From Polaribacter vadi (GTDB lineage: Bacteria > Bacteroidota > Bacteroidia > Flavobacteriales > Flavobacteriaceae): a stretch of 64,000 bases of DNA. Below the pieces are notes generated by a model. The model was not told where the DNA came from. It saw nothing but the letters and a program-made list of their open reading frames with translations, and did no database searches. A program made the position numbers and the translations under genes. Shown in pieces: positions 45,831 to 54,203 of this stretch. Every line of letters starts with the position of its first letter. The first letter of the stretch is position 1. The stretch covers positions 97,741 to 161,740 of the forward strand of contig NZ_JAHKQL010000037.1 of assembly GCF_018861005.1 (NCBI RefSeq), read 5' to 3'.

Positions 45831-46388
45831 ATGAAAAAATATCTTTTATGTATTGCGTGCTGTATTTCAATGCTACAGATTACACAGGCACAAGTAAATA
45901 AATATCAAAAAGTAACTTCTAAAAACTTCAAGAATTTTTATAAAATTAGTGATGATTTATACAGGGCAGAACAACCTAGTAAAAAGGGTTTTAAAGAATT
46001 AGAAGCTTTAGGCATAAAGACCATTTTAAATCTAAGACGATTAAGAAATGATAACAATAAAGCCAAAGCCACCAATTTAAAATTAGAACATATTGCTATT
46101 AAAACAAAAATATTAGATGAAGATGATATTATTAAGTCTTTAAAAATCATCAAAAATGAAGAACAACCTGTTTTGGTGCATTGTTGGCATGGTTCTGATA
46201 GAACAGGAACCATTGTTGCAGCTTATAGAATGGTAATTCAAAATTGGTCAAAAGAAGATGCTATTGCAGAATTTAGATACAAACCCTTTGGTTATCATGA
46301 AAAAATGTATCCCAACTTGTTGGTATTATTGCAAAACTTAAATGTTAAAGAAATACAACAACAATTAAAAATTAAACCTTCCAATTAA
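45831..46388 (+). CDS. Secreted dual-specificity/tyrosine phosphatase-like protein
   Basis: This is a 185-residue protein with a signal peptide (ITQAQ). The phosphatase loop 'VLVHCWHGSDRTGTIVAAYR' contains the full Cys-x5-Arg signature, and 'EALGIKTILNLRR' is typical of the DSP/PTP-like family that includes bacterial phytase-like and phosphoinositide phosphatases. The general-acid Asp is probably within 'DEDDIIKSL'. It follows the split nucleotidase by about 80 bases on the same strand and fits the local theme of phosphate release from organic esters in the periplasm. Confidence 0.88.
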   Translation: MKKYLLCIACCISMLQITQAQVNKYQKVTSKNFKNFYKISDDLYRAEQPSKKGFKELEALGIKTILNLRRLRNDNNKAKATNLKLEHIAIKTKILDEDDIIKSLKIIKNEEQPVLVHCWHGSDRTGTIVAAYRMVIQNWSKEDAIAEFRYKPFGYHEKMYPNLLVLLQNLNVKEIQQQLKIKPSN

Positions 46389-46703
46389 TAAAATAAGTCT
46401 TTAGTCGTTAATTAAAAAGATAATCAATTCTTATAATTGTATTTTCTTTACTCAATACAAAACAATAACTTCTTATCACTAAAGTTTACAATTTTTAGTC
46501 AGTAGTTCTCAATTAATTCTCTTTTCTAATTTTAAACTAAGTCCTAAAAAATTAGCATCCAACACCCAACATCAAACTACCATCAAATTTCCCATCGATA
46601 AAAATACCCTTTTAGTATAGTCATACTTCCCAAACTTCTATTACTCTTTATAAATAAGACATATAACATCACCTTTGAAGTGTTATTTAAAAACACCGAA
46701 AAA
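46389..46703. other. 315-base non-coding stretch before the MacAB-type operon
   Basis: It has very A/T-rich sequence with no open frame, repeat or clear hairpin. It presumably holds the promoter of the following efflux operon. A GTG at 46680 is in frame with the TolC gene but precedes its signal peptide. Confidence 0.5.
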
Positions 46704-48029
46704 ATGAAATTATATATTATTTTAATTGGTTTATTCTTTGCGCAACTTTTAGCAGCGCAAGAAACAACTACAAACCCTAAAACTTGGTCTTTACAAGAAT
46801 GTATCGATTATGCTATTGCACATAATATTACTGTTAAAGATGCTGCTTTAGACAAAGACAATGCAGCTGTAGCGTATTACAAATCAAAATCATCTAGATT
46901 ACCTAGTTTATTTGGTAGTGCAAATCAGAATTTTTCTAATGGTAGTACTATAGATCCTATTACAAGCGATTATGTAACAGATCAAATTCATAGTACAAAC
47001 ATGAGTGTTAATAGTTCTATTACCTTATTTCAAGGAAATCAAATTAACAACGAAATAGCACAAAGTAAGTTACTGTTAGAACAAAGTGTTTTTCAAGAAG
47101 AAGTAGAAAAGAACAGTATTGCTCTAAGCATTTTAGAAATTTATTTACAAACACTTTATAGCAAAGAAAGTATTGTTATTGCACAGAATAATGTTAAGGC
47201 TTCAGAAAACGAGGTACAAAGAGCAAAAGCACGTTTAGATGCAGGTACTATTGCTTTAAGCGATTATACAGAAGCACAAAGCCAGGCAGCAACTAATAAA
47301 TACAATGTAATTGCTGCTAAAAACAATTACCAACAATACATTATTCAATTAAAACAGTTGTTAGAACTTTCTCCTATGGATGAAATGCAGGTAGAAACCA
47401 TTAATGAAAACAGCGATTTAATAAATCTAGAACTAGACAAAATAGCAGTTTATAATAATGCTTTAAAATTTTTACCAGAAATACAAGCAAGTAATCTAAA
47501 CATAGCTGCTAATGAAAAAGAACTAGAAATTGCAAAAGGTGGTTTTTTACCAACTTTAGCTTTAAACGGAAGTATAGGAAGTGGATATACAAGCATTAGC
47601 GATAACACTTTTTCAGATCAATTTGATGTTAATTTTAACCAACAAATAGGGCTTTCATTAAGCATACCCATCTTTAATAAAAATCAAACTAAGGCAGCAG
47701 TTAAAACAGCAAGTATCAATATTAAAAAGGCAGAAATTCAAAAACAATCAACAGAAAAAGAAATCTATAAAAAAGTAGAAACAGCCTATCAAAATGCACT
47801 TTCTGCACAAGAACAAGTTATTGCATCAGAAGCATCTAAAGAGGCTGCAGAACAGAGTTATAAGTTAGCACAAAAGAAATATGAATTAGGTGATTTAAGT
47901 ACTACAGATTTAGTGATAAGTCAAAATACATATACCAATGCACAACAAAACTATTTGCAAGCCAAATACTTAAATATTTTATACCACCAATTATTACAAT
48001 TTTATCAAGGAAACGACATTAAACTTTAA
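46704..48029 (+). CDS. TolC-family outer-membrane channel
   Basis: Start 46704 gives the signal peptide MKLYIILIGLFFAQLLAAQ. The 441-residue protein contains two OEP repeats: 'SLQECIDYAIAHNITVKDAALD' is the standard first helix, and 'YKLAQKKYELGDLSTTDLVISQNTYTNAQQNYLQAKY' with the preceding alanine-rich helix is the second. It is the outer-membrane exit duct for the adaptor and ABC pump encoded next, 12 bases downstream. Confidence 0.95.
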   Translation: MKLYIILIGLFFAQLLAAQETTTNPKTWSLQECIDYAIAHNITVKDAALDKDNAAVAYYKSKSSRLPSLFGSANQNFSNGSTIDPITSDYVTDQIHSTNMSVNSSITLFQGNQINNEIAQSKLLLEQSVFQEEVEKNSIALSILEIYLQTLYSKESIVIAQNNVKASENEVQRAKARLDAGTIALSDYTEAQSQAATNKYNVIAAKNNYQQYIIQLKQLLELSPMDEMQVETINENSDLINLELDKIAVYNNALKFLPEIQASNLNIAANEKELEIAKGGFLPTLALNGSIGSGYTSISDNTFSDQFDVNFNQQIGLSLSIPIFNKNQTKAAVKTASINIKKAEIQKQSTEKEIYKKVETAYQNALSAQEQVIASEASKEAAEQSYKLAQKKYELGDLSTTDLVISQNTYTNAQQNYLQAKYLNILYHQLLQFYQGNDIKL

Positions 48030-48040
48030 TCAATACTCTC

Positions 48041-49249
48041 ATGAAAACTAAAAAAACAATCATAATAAGCAGTGTAGTAATTGCTACTATTGCCTTTGCA
48101 GTTTACTTTTTTTTAATAAAAGGCAATGATGCTATTATTATAGAAGCAAAAACAATAACAGCTAAAAAATCTAATGTAACAACAATGGTTACAGCAACAG
48201 GTACTATAGAACCCATAAATCAAGTAGATGTAGGTACACAAGTATCTGGTGTAGTAGAAAAAGTATATGTAGATTATAATTCAGAGGTTAAAGCAGGGCA
48301 ATTAATTGCAGAATTAGACAAAACAAATTTAATGGCAGCTAAAACACAAGCACAAGCTGCTTATGACAATGCAATAACTCAAAGAAATTATATGAAAACG
48401 ATTTACGACAGACAAAAATCGTTATTCGACAATCAAGTAATTAGTAAATCAGATTTTGATACTGCTACTTATGATTATGCAACAGCAAAAGGTACAGTAA
48501 CACAACGTTTATCAGACCTGCAATCTGCAACTACCAATTTAGGTTATGCAAATATTTACTCGCCAATAGATGGGGTAGTATTGTCTAAAGATATAGAAGA
48601 AGGGCAAACTGTAGCCGCAAGTTACAGCACACCTACCTTATTTACCATTGCACAAGATTTAAAAGAAATGCAAGTAGAAGCAGATGTAGATGAAGCAGAT
48701 ATTGGGCAAGTAATAGAAGGCCAAAGAGTAGAATTTACGGTAGATGCTTACATTGGCGAAATCTTTAATGGTGTTGTTACACAGGTTCGTTTAGACCCAA
48801 CTATTACTTCAAATGTAGTTACGTATACAGTTGTAATTAAAGCAGATAACGAAAACTTAAAACTAAAACCAGGCTTAACAGCAACCATTTCTGTTTATAC
48901 TTTAGAGTTAAAAAATGTTTTATCTGTAGAAGCAAAAGCAATTAACTTTAAACCAGAAGCAACTACATTATCAACTTATAATTTACATCATAATTTACCA
49001 GTAAATACAGCAATTACTTCTTCTAAAACTAAAACACTTTGGGTATTGGGTGCAGACAGAAGTATAACAGAAAAAACGGTAACCTTGGGCGCTAGTGATG
49101 GTGTAAATGTTCAAATTTTAAGTGGAGTAAATCCTGGTGATGAATTAGTGTATAGTTTAAAAGCTATTTCTAAATCAGAAGGTAAACCATCAGGCCCTTC
49201 AGGCGCTAACGAAAGTCCATTTATGCCTAAACCACCAGGAAAAAAATAA
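48041..49249 (+). CDS. HlyD/MacA-like periplasmic adaptor
   Basis: This is a 402-residue membrane-fusion protein with an N-terminal anchor helix (TIIISSVVIATIAFAVYFFLI), a lipoyl/hairpin region ('VDVGTQVSGVVEKVYVDYNSEVKAGQLIAELD'), a helical hairpin (residues 95-150), and a C-terminal barrel ('LKLKPGLTATISVYT'). The tail is Pro/Gly-rich (PSGPSGANESPFMPKPPGKK). It links the TolC-type channel with the MacB-type transporter encoded next. Confidence 0.93.
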   Translation: MKTKKTIIISSVVIATIAFAVYFFLIKGNDAIIIEAKTITAKKSNVTTMVTATGTIEPINQVDVGTQVSGVVEKVYVDYNSEVKAGQLIAELDKTNLMAAKTQAQAAYDNAITQRNYMKTIYDRQKSLFDNQVISKSDFDTATYDYATAKGTVTQRLSDLQSATTNLGYANIYSPIDGVVLSKDIEEGQTVAASYSTPTLFTIAQDLKEMQVEADVDEADIGQVIEGQRVEFTVDAYIGEIFNGVVTQVRLDPTITSNVVTYTVVIKADNENLKLKPGLTATISVYTLELKNVLSVEAKAINFKPEATTLSTYNLHHNLPVNTAITSSKTKTLWVLGADRSITEKTVTLGASDGVNVQILSGVNPGDELVYSLKAISKSEGKPSGPSGANESPFMPKPPGKK

Positions 49250-49255
49250 TAAACC

Positions 49256-49999
49256 ATGACTAAAGAAATTATAAAAATAGAAAACCTAAAGCGTGCCTTT
49301 ACTATGGGTAGTGAAACTGTACACGCATTAAAAGGTATTAATTTTACGATAAATGAAGGTGAATTTGTAACCATAATGGGTTCTAGTGGTTCTGGTAAAA
49401 GTACCATGTTAAATATCTTAGGATGCTTAGATCAACCTACTTCTGGTAATTATGAAATAGACCAAGTAAAAGTTAAAAACTTAAGCAGAAATCAATTGGC
49501 AACCATAAGAAACGAAAAAATAGGTTTTATTTTTCAATCTTATAATTTGTTAGCAAGAACTTCTGCTATAGAAAATGTAGAATTGCCTTTATTATATAAC
49601 TCTAAAGTATCTACAGAAGAACGTAGAGAACGTGCTATAAATGCTTTAAAAATGGTAGGTTTAGCAGATCGTTTAGATCATACACCATCACAACTTTCTG
49701 GTGGTCAGCAACAACGTGTAGCTATAGCCAGATCTTTAGTAAACAACCCAGTAATGATATTAGCAGATGAGGCCACAGGTAATTTAGATACCAGAACCTC
49801 TTACGAAATTATGGCATTGTTTCAAGAACTAAATAAAAAGGGAATTACTATAACATTTGTTACACACGAACCAGATATTGCCACTTTTAGTAATAGAACT
49901 ATTGTGTTAAAAGATGGTAATATTATTCAAGATTATAAAAACAATAAGGTACTTTCTGCGGCACAAGAGTTGGCAAAACTACCACAACAAGACCATTAA
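49256..49999 (+). CDS. MacB/LolD-type ABC ATPase
   Basis: This is a 247-residue single ATPase domain: Walker A GSSGSGKST (residues about 43-51), Q-loop 'IFQSYNLLARTSAIENVELPL', signature LSGGQQQRVAIARSL, Walker B 'MILADEATGNLD' and switch His in 'FVTHEPDIA'. The extra insertion typical of the MacB/LolD/FtsE group is present. The permease starts 3 bases after the stop. It powers the mechanotransmission-type efflux complex. Confidence 0.95.
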   Translation: MTKEIIKIENLKRAFTMGSETVHALKGINFTINEGEFVTIMGSSGSGKSTMLNILGCLDQPTSGNYEIDQVKVKNLSRNQLATIRNEKIGFIFQSYNLLARTSAIENVELPLLYNSKVSTEERRERAINALKMVGLADRLDHTPSQLSGGQQQRVAIARSLVNNPVMILADEATGNLDTRTSYEIMALFQELNKKGITITFVTHEPDIATFSNRTIVLKDGNIIQDYKNNKVLSAAQELAKLPQQDH

Positions 50000-50001
50000 T
50001 T

Positions 50002-51222
50002 ATGAGACTATTAAATCTATTTAAAATTGCTTTTAAAGCCATTATACTTAACAAAACTAGAACTTTGTTAACCATGTTAGGTATTATTATTGGTGTAGCC
50101 TCTGTAATTGCAATGTTAGCCATAGGAGAGGGGTCTAAAGAAAGTATTCGTTCTACTATTTCTAGTATGGGGTCTAATATGATAACTATAAGACCTGGTA
50201 CAGATACTAGAGGACCTGCAAGAGGTAGTGGTGGAGATGTACAAACCTTAACCCTTAAAAATTACGAAGTAATTAAAGAACAAGCTAATTTGTTAAGTTA
50301 CAGTACACCTGTTGTAAACGGTAGTGGCCAAGTAATTAATGGGTCTAACAACTGGCCTAGTACTATTTATGGAGTAAACCCAGAGTATTTAAATATTAAA
50401 GTAGTCGATTTGCAGAGTGGCTCTATGTTTACCAATGCAGAAGTAAAATCTGCGGCTAAAGTTGCTTTAATTGGGCAAACTGTGGTTGATAATGTTTTTC
50501 CTGATGGGCAAGAACCTGTTGGTAAAATGATTCGATTTAACAACATACCCTTTAAAGTAATTGGGGTGCTAGAAGAAAAAGGAGAAAATACCTTTGGGCA
50601 AGATCAAGATGATGTAGTTATTGCCCCATATACTACTGTACAAAAACGTATTTTGGCAATTGATTATTTAAATCAGATTATGGCATCTGCAGTTAGTGAA
50701 GATGATGCACCTGAGGCTGTAACTCAAGTTACTGAAATTCTACGTACACAACACAAATTACAAGATTATGAAGACGATGATTTCTCTGTTCGTTCTATGG
50801 AAGAGCTTATTTCTACATTTAGTTCTACCAGTGAAATGCTTACGTTATTGCTTGTGGCTGTTGCCAGTATTTCTTTATTAATTGGGGGTATAGGTATTAT
50901 GAATATTATGTATGTGTCTGTAAAAGAAAGAACCAAAGAAATAGGTTTGCGTATGGCAGTTGGTGGTAAAGGCTCAGATATTTTAATGCAGTTTTTAATA
51001 GAAGCTATTTTAATAAGTATAACAGGTGGTTTGCTAGGTGTTATTTTAGGATTAGGTGCCACAATTTTTATAGAAAAATTCTTAAATTGGCCTACGAGTG
51101 TAGCTTTATATTCCATTGTTATATCTTTTGCAGTATGTGCGGTTACAGGTATTTTCTTTGGATGGTATCCTGCAAGAAAAGCATCATCATTAGACCCTAT
51201 AACAGCATTACGTTACGAGTAA
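50002..51222 (+). CDS. MacB-type ABC permease (FtsX-like, four TM)
   Basis: This is a 406-residue protein with an N-terminal helix (IILNKTRTLLTMLGIIIGVASVIAMLAIGEG), a large periplasmic MacB_PCD domain, and three C-terminal helices beginning 'LLVAVASISLLIGGIGIMNIMYVSVKERTKEIGLR', the FtsX signature, ending 'YPARKASSLDPITALRYE'. Together with the adaptor and channel it forms a complete efflux system. Substrates of such pumps include macrolides, peptides and siderophores; the actual one is unknown. Confidence 0.95.
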   Translation: MRLLNLFKIAFKAIILNKTRTLLTMLGIIIGVASVIAMLAIGEGSKESIRSTISSMGSNMITIRPGTDTRGPARGSGGDVQTLTLKNYEVIKEQANLLSYSTPVVNGSGQVINGSNNWPSTIYGVNPEYLNIKVVDLQSGSMFTNAEVKSAAKVALIGQTVVDNVFPDGQEPVGKMIRFNNIPFKVIGVLEEKGENTFGQDQDDVVIAPYTTVQKRILAIDYLNQIMASAVSEDDAPEAVTQVTEILRTQHKLQDYEDDDFSVRSMEELISTFSSTSEMLTLLLVAVASISLLIGGIGIMNIMYVSVKERTKEIGLRMAVGGKGSDILMQFLIEAILISITGGLLGVILGLGATIFIEKFLNWPTSVALYSIVISFAVCAVTGIFFGWYPARKASSLDPITALRYE

Positions 51223-51342
51223 TATTAAAGACTATTTAATGGAATCTGTTAATGCTGCAGATTCCTTAAGGATATAAAATTATGTACGTTTGGTAAGAAC
51301 AATACAATAGAACGTTTTTTTATTTTTGAGTAATTTGATTTG

Positions 51343-51377
51343 TAAAAGGTTGGCCTTATCATAGAGGTCGACCTTTT
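51343..51377 (+). terminator. Terminator of the MacAB-TolC-type operon
   Basis: AAAGGTTGGCCT pairs with AGGTCGACCTTT (two mismatches) and is followed by a T run. The remaining bases between 51223 and 51664 hold only the HTH promoter region. Confidence 0.75.
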
Positions 51378-51608
51378 TTATGCACTACCAAAACCCACAA
51401 AAGCTTAATCTCTATTTATTATTAATCTGGTAAAAATTGGCAATTTTATTTTATTATTCTTGGTTTTGTAATATGTTTATCTTGATAAAACGAAACCTAC
51501 AAAATTTAGTACTACTGCGTTAAATTAACTGTAACAATCAGCCAGTCAGTAGGGTATGTGAAAAGTGAATTTTATGTAAAAATTATCGAATTCATAAAAA
51601 ATTACTAT

Positions 51609-51622
51609 ATTGTAACGCAATT
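51609..51622. promoter_or_regulatory. Palindromic operator candidate upstream of HTH gene, module 2
   Basis: ATTG-TAACG-CAAT(T) lies 42 bases before the start codon. It is the counterpart of 17530-17544 in module 1, with a single base change in the five-base centre. Confidence 0.5.
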
Positions 51623-51664
51623 AGCTCTAATCAAGGGTTTTAAATTAACTAAAAATCAATTATT

Positions 51665-51940
51665 ATGAAAAAGAACAAAATAGACAAACCATTGTCTAAT
51701 CATCCGTTTTTACACTACAATGCCAATGATATGAATAATGAAGTATGGCTTACTGTTCAACAAGTTATGCAGAATTTTAAAATAAGCAAAAGTACTGTAT
51801 ATCGTTTAAGTAAAAAACATGCAATACCAAGCTATAAATTGGGTAATATGCGTATGTATCCTAAGAACTTAATAAACAGAATATTTATTACCCAATCGTT
51901 AAAAAACATTAAAGATTTTAACAATTACAATCTAGATTAA
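51665..51940 (+). CDS. Small HTH protein (excisionase/MerR-like HTH_17), module 2
   Basis: This is a 91-residue paralog of the protein at 17579-17863. Residues about 30-62 read 'VWLTVQQVMQNFKISKSTVYRLSKKHAIPSYKLGN', a winged HTH of the excisionase class, and the C-terminal IFITQSLKNI matches the sister protein. The Lys-rich N-terminus and the distance to the convergent DUF6266 gene are also conserved. It could regulate the module or act as a recombination directionality factor, by analogy with Xis; neither is shown. Confidence 0.85.
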   Translation: MKKNKIDKPLSNHPFLHYNANDMNNEVWLTVQQVMQNFKISKSTVYRLSKKHAIPSYKLGNMRMYPKNLINRIFITQSLKNIKDFNNYNLD

Positions 51941-51967
51941 ACAGCTTTACAACTAAAGTTAGATAAA

Positions 51968-52014
51968 AAGTGTGTTAGTATATCATAAGTTTAATATGAT
52001 TTACTAACACGCTT
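51968..52014. terminator. Bidirectional hairpin between convergent genes, module 2
   Basis: AAGTGTGTTAGTA pairs with TACTAACACGCTT at 12 of 13 positions around a loop that contains a second pair TATCATA/TATGATT. Confidence 0.75.
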
Positions 52015-52056
52015 ATACTTATCCGTTGATAACATCTGCCACTATTGTTTTTTAAA

Positions 52057-52698
52057 TTACAATACAGTTACTGTACCTAAATAGGTGCTATTCGCAGCAT
52101 AGTTAGTATCTGGTTTGTAAAAAGAAGCCCAAACTTCTACCTCAAAACCAAGCATAAACTCAGGCAAGGTAATACTTGCTGTAGCAGCATCTCTAGTAGC
52201 CACACTGGTATCACTATAAAACAAATTAAGATCGGGTGCATAGATTACTGCCATTAAAGCATCTGTGTTTGTGGCTTTACCTTGGCCACTATTGTTTTGC
52301 CAATTTAGGTTTAAAATACGCCCAGTAGCTGCAGCAGCAGTAGCGCCATCTAAGCCCCTTAAATCTCCTTTACTAATCAATACCTTTTCAAAATCCATTA
52401 CCATACCTTGGGCAGTGCTAACTACTGCATTTTTAAGGTGATAAGAGGTTGCCAAATTAGAACGCGATTTATCTCCTTGCGGACTCCCAAAATACTGGCT
52501 TAAGATATTTACAATAGGACTCAAAAAGGAGATGACTATTTTAAACTTTTCACGCTGTTCTTCTTGTTTGGTACTTGGGGTATATTTACCACGTTGGGGT
52601 AAACTACGCATAATGTTTTTTCCTCGCCAACGAGAACCTACTACGTTACCTACTTTTCCAGAAAATCCACCAAGGATTCCTTTTTCAAATGTTGCCAT
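52057..52698 (-). CDS. DUF6266 family protein, module 2
   Basis: This 213-residue protein is identical in length to the module 1 copy (18003-18644). The N-terminal 'MATFEKGILGGFSGKVGNVV' and 'SRWRGKNIMRSLPQRGKYTP' are conserved, as are 'GDKSRSNLATSYHLKNAVVSTAQGM' type segments. Differences cluster at surface-like positions. No transmembrane or catalytic motif is visible. Function is unknown. The nearby cassette array B begins about 560 bases from its start codon. Confidence 0.88.
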   Translation of the reverse strand: MATFEKGILGGFSGKVGNVVGSRWRGKNIMRSLPQRGKYTPSTKQEEQREKFKIVISFLSPIVNILSQYFGSPQGDKSRSNLATSYHLKNAVVSTAQGMVMDFEKVLISKGDLRGLDGATAAAATGRILNLNWQNNSGQGKATNTDALMAVIYAPDLNLFYSDTSVATRDAATASITLPEFMLGFEVEVWASFYKPDTNYAANSTYLGTVTVL

Positions 52699-52764
52699 AA
52701 TTAAATGTTTTTAAGATTATTAGATTTCAAAACTAAAATTTAAATAACTATAAACCAATACCTT

Positions 52765-52855
52765 GACATTAGTTGACGCTAATTAACCTTAACTAACTTT
52801 AAATGGTTTTAGTTAACTTTTACTGACACTAAATGACACTCTGTGACACACTTAG
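52765..52855. repeat. Phased 10-11 bp repeats upstream of DUF6266 (module 2)
   Basis: Units such as TTGACGCTAA, TTAACCTTAA, CTAACTTTAAA, TTAACTTTTA, CTGACACTAAA and TGACACTCTG follow each other at roughly helical period, with consensus close to YTRACNYTWA. They look like multiple binding sites for one protein on one DNA face. Confidence 0.5.
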
Positions 52856-52909
52856 ACCCCAAATGAACCCCATTGATTTTGTATGAATCAAAATTTAGGT
52901 TTTTAGGGG

Positions 52910-53013
52910 GGTTTGTTCGAGTTTTGTTCGGGTTTTCTTCGGGTACAGGTAGGGTGTATTTTTTTAAAATGGATGCTTTTACGAAGCAAACTCGAAGCAG
53001 ACTAGAACAAAAC
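52910..53013. repeat. Long inverted repeat with TTCGG motifs (module 2 palindrome)
   Basis: The left arm 52910-52944 (GTTCGAG, GTTCGGG and CTTCGGG units) and right arm 52981-53013 (ACGAAGC, CTCGAAG and AGAACAAAAC units) are imperfectly complementary around TGTATTTTTTTAAAAT. It is homologous to 18876-18959, with the same position relative to the DUF6266 gene. Confidence 0.75.
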
Positions 53014-53126
53014 CTATAGAAAAGTGTTCTTTTTTAGTAAGATTGTTGTGTTTAAACCCCTTTTTGATAACAATAGGAATCTTAATTTTTCTTTTTTTTA
53101 AGTGGTTTACCTAAAGATTTTTATAT

Positions 53127-53253
53127 ATTTAACGTAAAAATTGAATACTAGTAAAAGAAAATGTATCTAATGATCTAGATTTATTTTTTGCAACATTCTT
53201 GAACTAAAAGGGTAGGGAATTAATAATTTAGAAAAAAGTGGTTATAACCACTA
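53127..53253 (+). repeat. Degenerate leader element at the head of array B
   Basis: The right part matches the 127-bp leader found three times downstream: CTAGATTTATTTTTTG, ATTCTTGAACT, AATTTAGAAAAA. It ends in a perfect palindrome AGTGGTTATAACCACT directly before the core AGTTGGGCGT. Its position, first in the array and next to the HTH/DUF6266 module, is where an integron has its attI site and cassette promoter. Confidence 0.6.
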
Positions 53254-53280
53254 GTTGGGCGTCATTAAAAAAAAACACGA

Positions 53281-54201
53281 ATGAAATTTGAAATTATACT
53301 TAATGAAATATTTGATGACGTAAATTTAGATGACACGTTAAATCCTACTGATAATAAATCTGTACTTGGAATTATAAATGACTTTGAAGATGGGAAATGG
53401 AGATATGAAAAATTTCAAAATTTTGTATGGAATAATATTAAAGAAACGGCTTTAAGTTACAGTGAAAGACAGGCTCTTTTAAATGATGGAGAAGGTTCTG
53501 TATTAATTGAATCAGCTAAAAAACTAAGATTAGTTGAAGGAGATAAATCTTTTGGTAAAGGAAGTGAAATTGCAGAAATTGTTCTTTATGGAATAATGAA
53601 AAAACATTACAAGGCATTACCAATTGTACCAAAAATATTCTACAAACAAAATCAAAATGATGAAGCGAAAGGAGCTGATAGTGTTCATATTGTAGTTGAA
53701 TCCGAAGATAGTTTTTCCCTTTGGTTTGGCGAATCAAAATTTTACAACAGTATTGAAAATGCAAGATTAGATAAAATAGTAGACTCTGTAAAGGACTCTA
53801 TTAGCTTAAATAAAATAAAAAAAGAAAATGGAATAATTACTAATCTAAGTGATATTAACGATTTTAATGAAATCTCAGATGATTTAAGAGCTAAAATCAA
53901 ATCAAGCTTATCACAAGGAGAGTCAATAGATAATATAAAGCCGATTTTAAACATTCCCATTTTGTTACTGTATGAATGTGAAAAAACTAAATCAGGTACT
54001 AGCTTAACAGATGAATATAAAAAAGAAGTAATTGCTTATCATAAAGAAAGAGCAACTCAATACTTTAAAAAACAAATTAATAAATGTACTGACGTACATT
54101 TATATGAGAAAATAAATTTTCATATAATTCTTTTTCCAGTTGCCGAAAAAGAACAAATAGTTAATAAATTCATTCAAATAGCAAAAGTTTATAGAGATTA
54201 A
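53281..54201 (+). CDS. hamA: HamA, nuclease effector of Hachiman anti-phage defence (DUF1837)
   Basis: This is a 306-residue protein of the HamA/DUF1837 family. Recognisable parts are 'GKGSEIAEIVLYGIMKKHYKALP' and 'VPKIFYKQNQNDEAKGADSVH' followed by 'FSLWFGESKFYNSIENARL'. A PD-(D/E)xK type site is plausible at Glu96, Asp133 and Glu151-x-Lys153. In characterised Hachiman systems HamA is a nuclease kept inactive by HamB and released upon phage infection. The gene starts 27 bases after the cassette core GTTGGGC and is followed after 2 bases by the helicase gene. It is the first gene of cassette B1, so the whole defence system sits inside one mobile-looking cassette. Confidence 0.93.
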   Translation: MKFEIILNEIFDDVNLDDTLNPTDNKSVLGIINDFEDGKWRYEKFQNFVWNNIKETALSYSERQALLNDGEGSVLIESAKKLRLVEGDKSFGKGSEIAEIVLYGIMKKHYKALPIVPKIFYKQNQNDEAKGADSVHIVVESEDSFSLWFGESKFYNSIENARLDKIVDSVKDSISLNKIKKENGIITNLSDINDFNEISDDLRAKIKSSLSQGESIDNIKPILNIPILLLYECEKTKSGTSLTDEYKKEVIAYHKERATQYFKKQINKCTDVHLYEKINFHIILFPVAEKEQIVNKFIQIAKVYRD

Positions 54202-54203
54202 AT

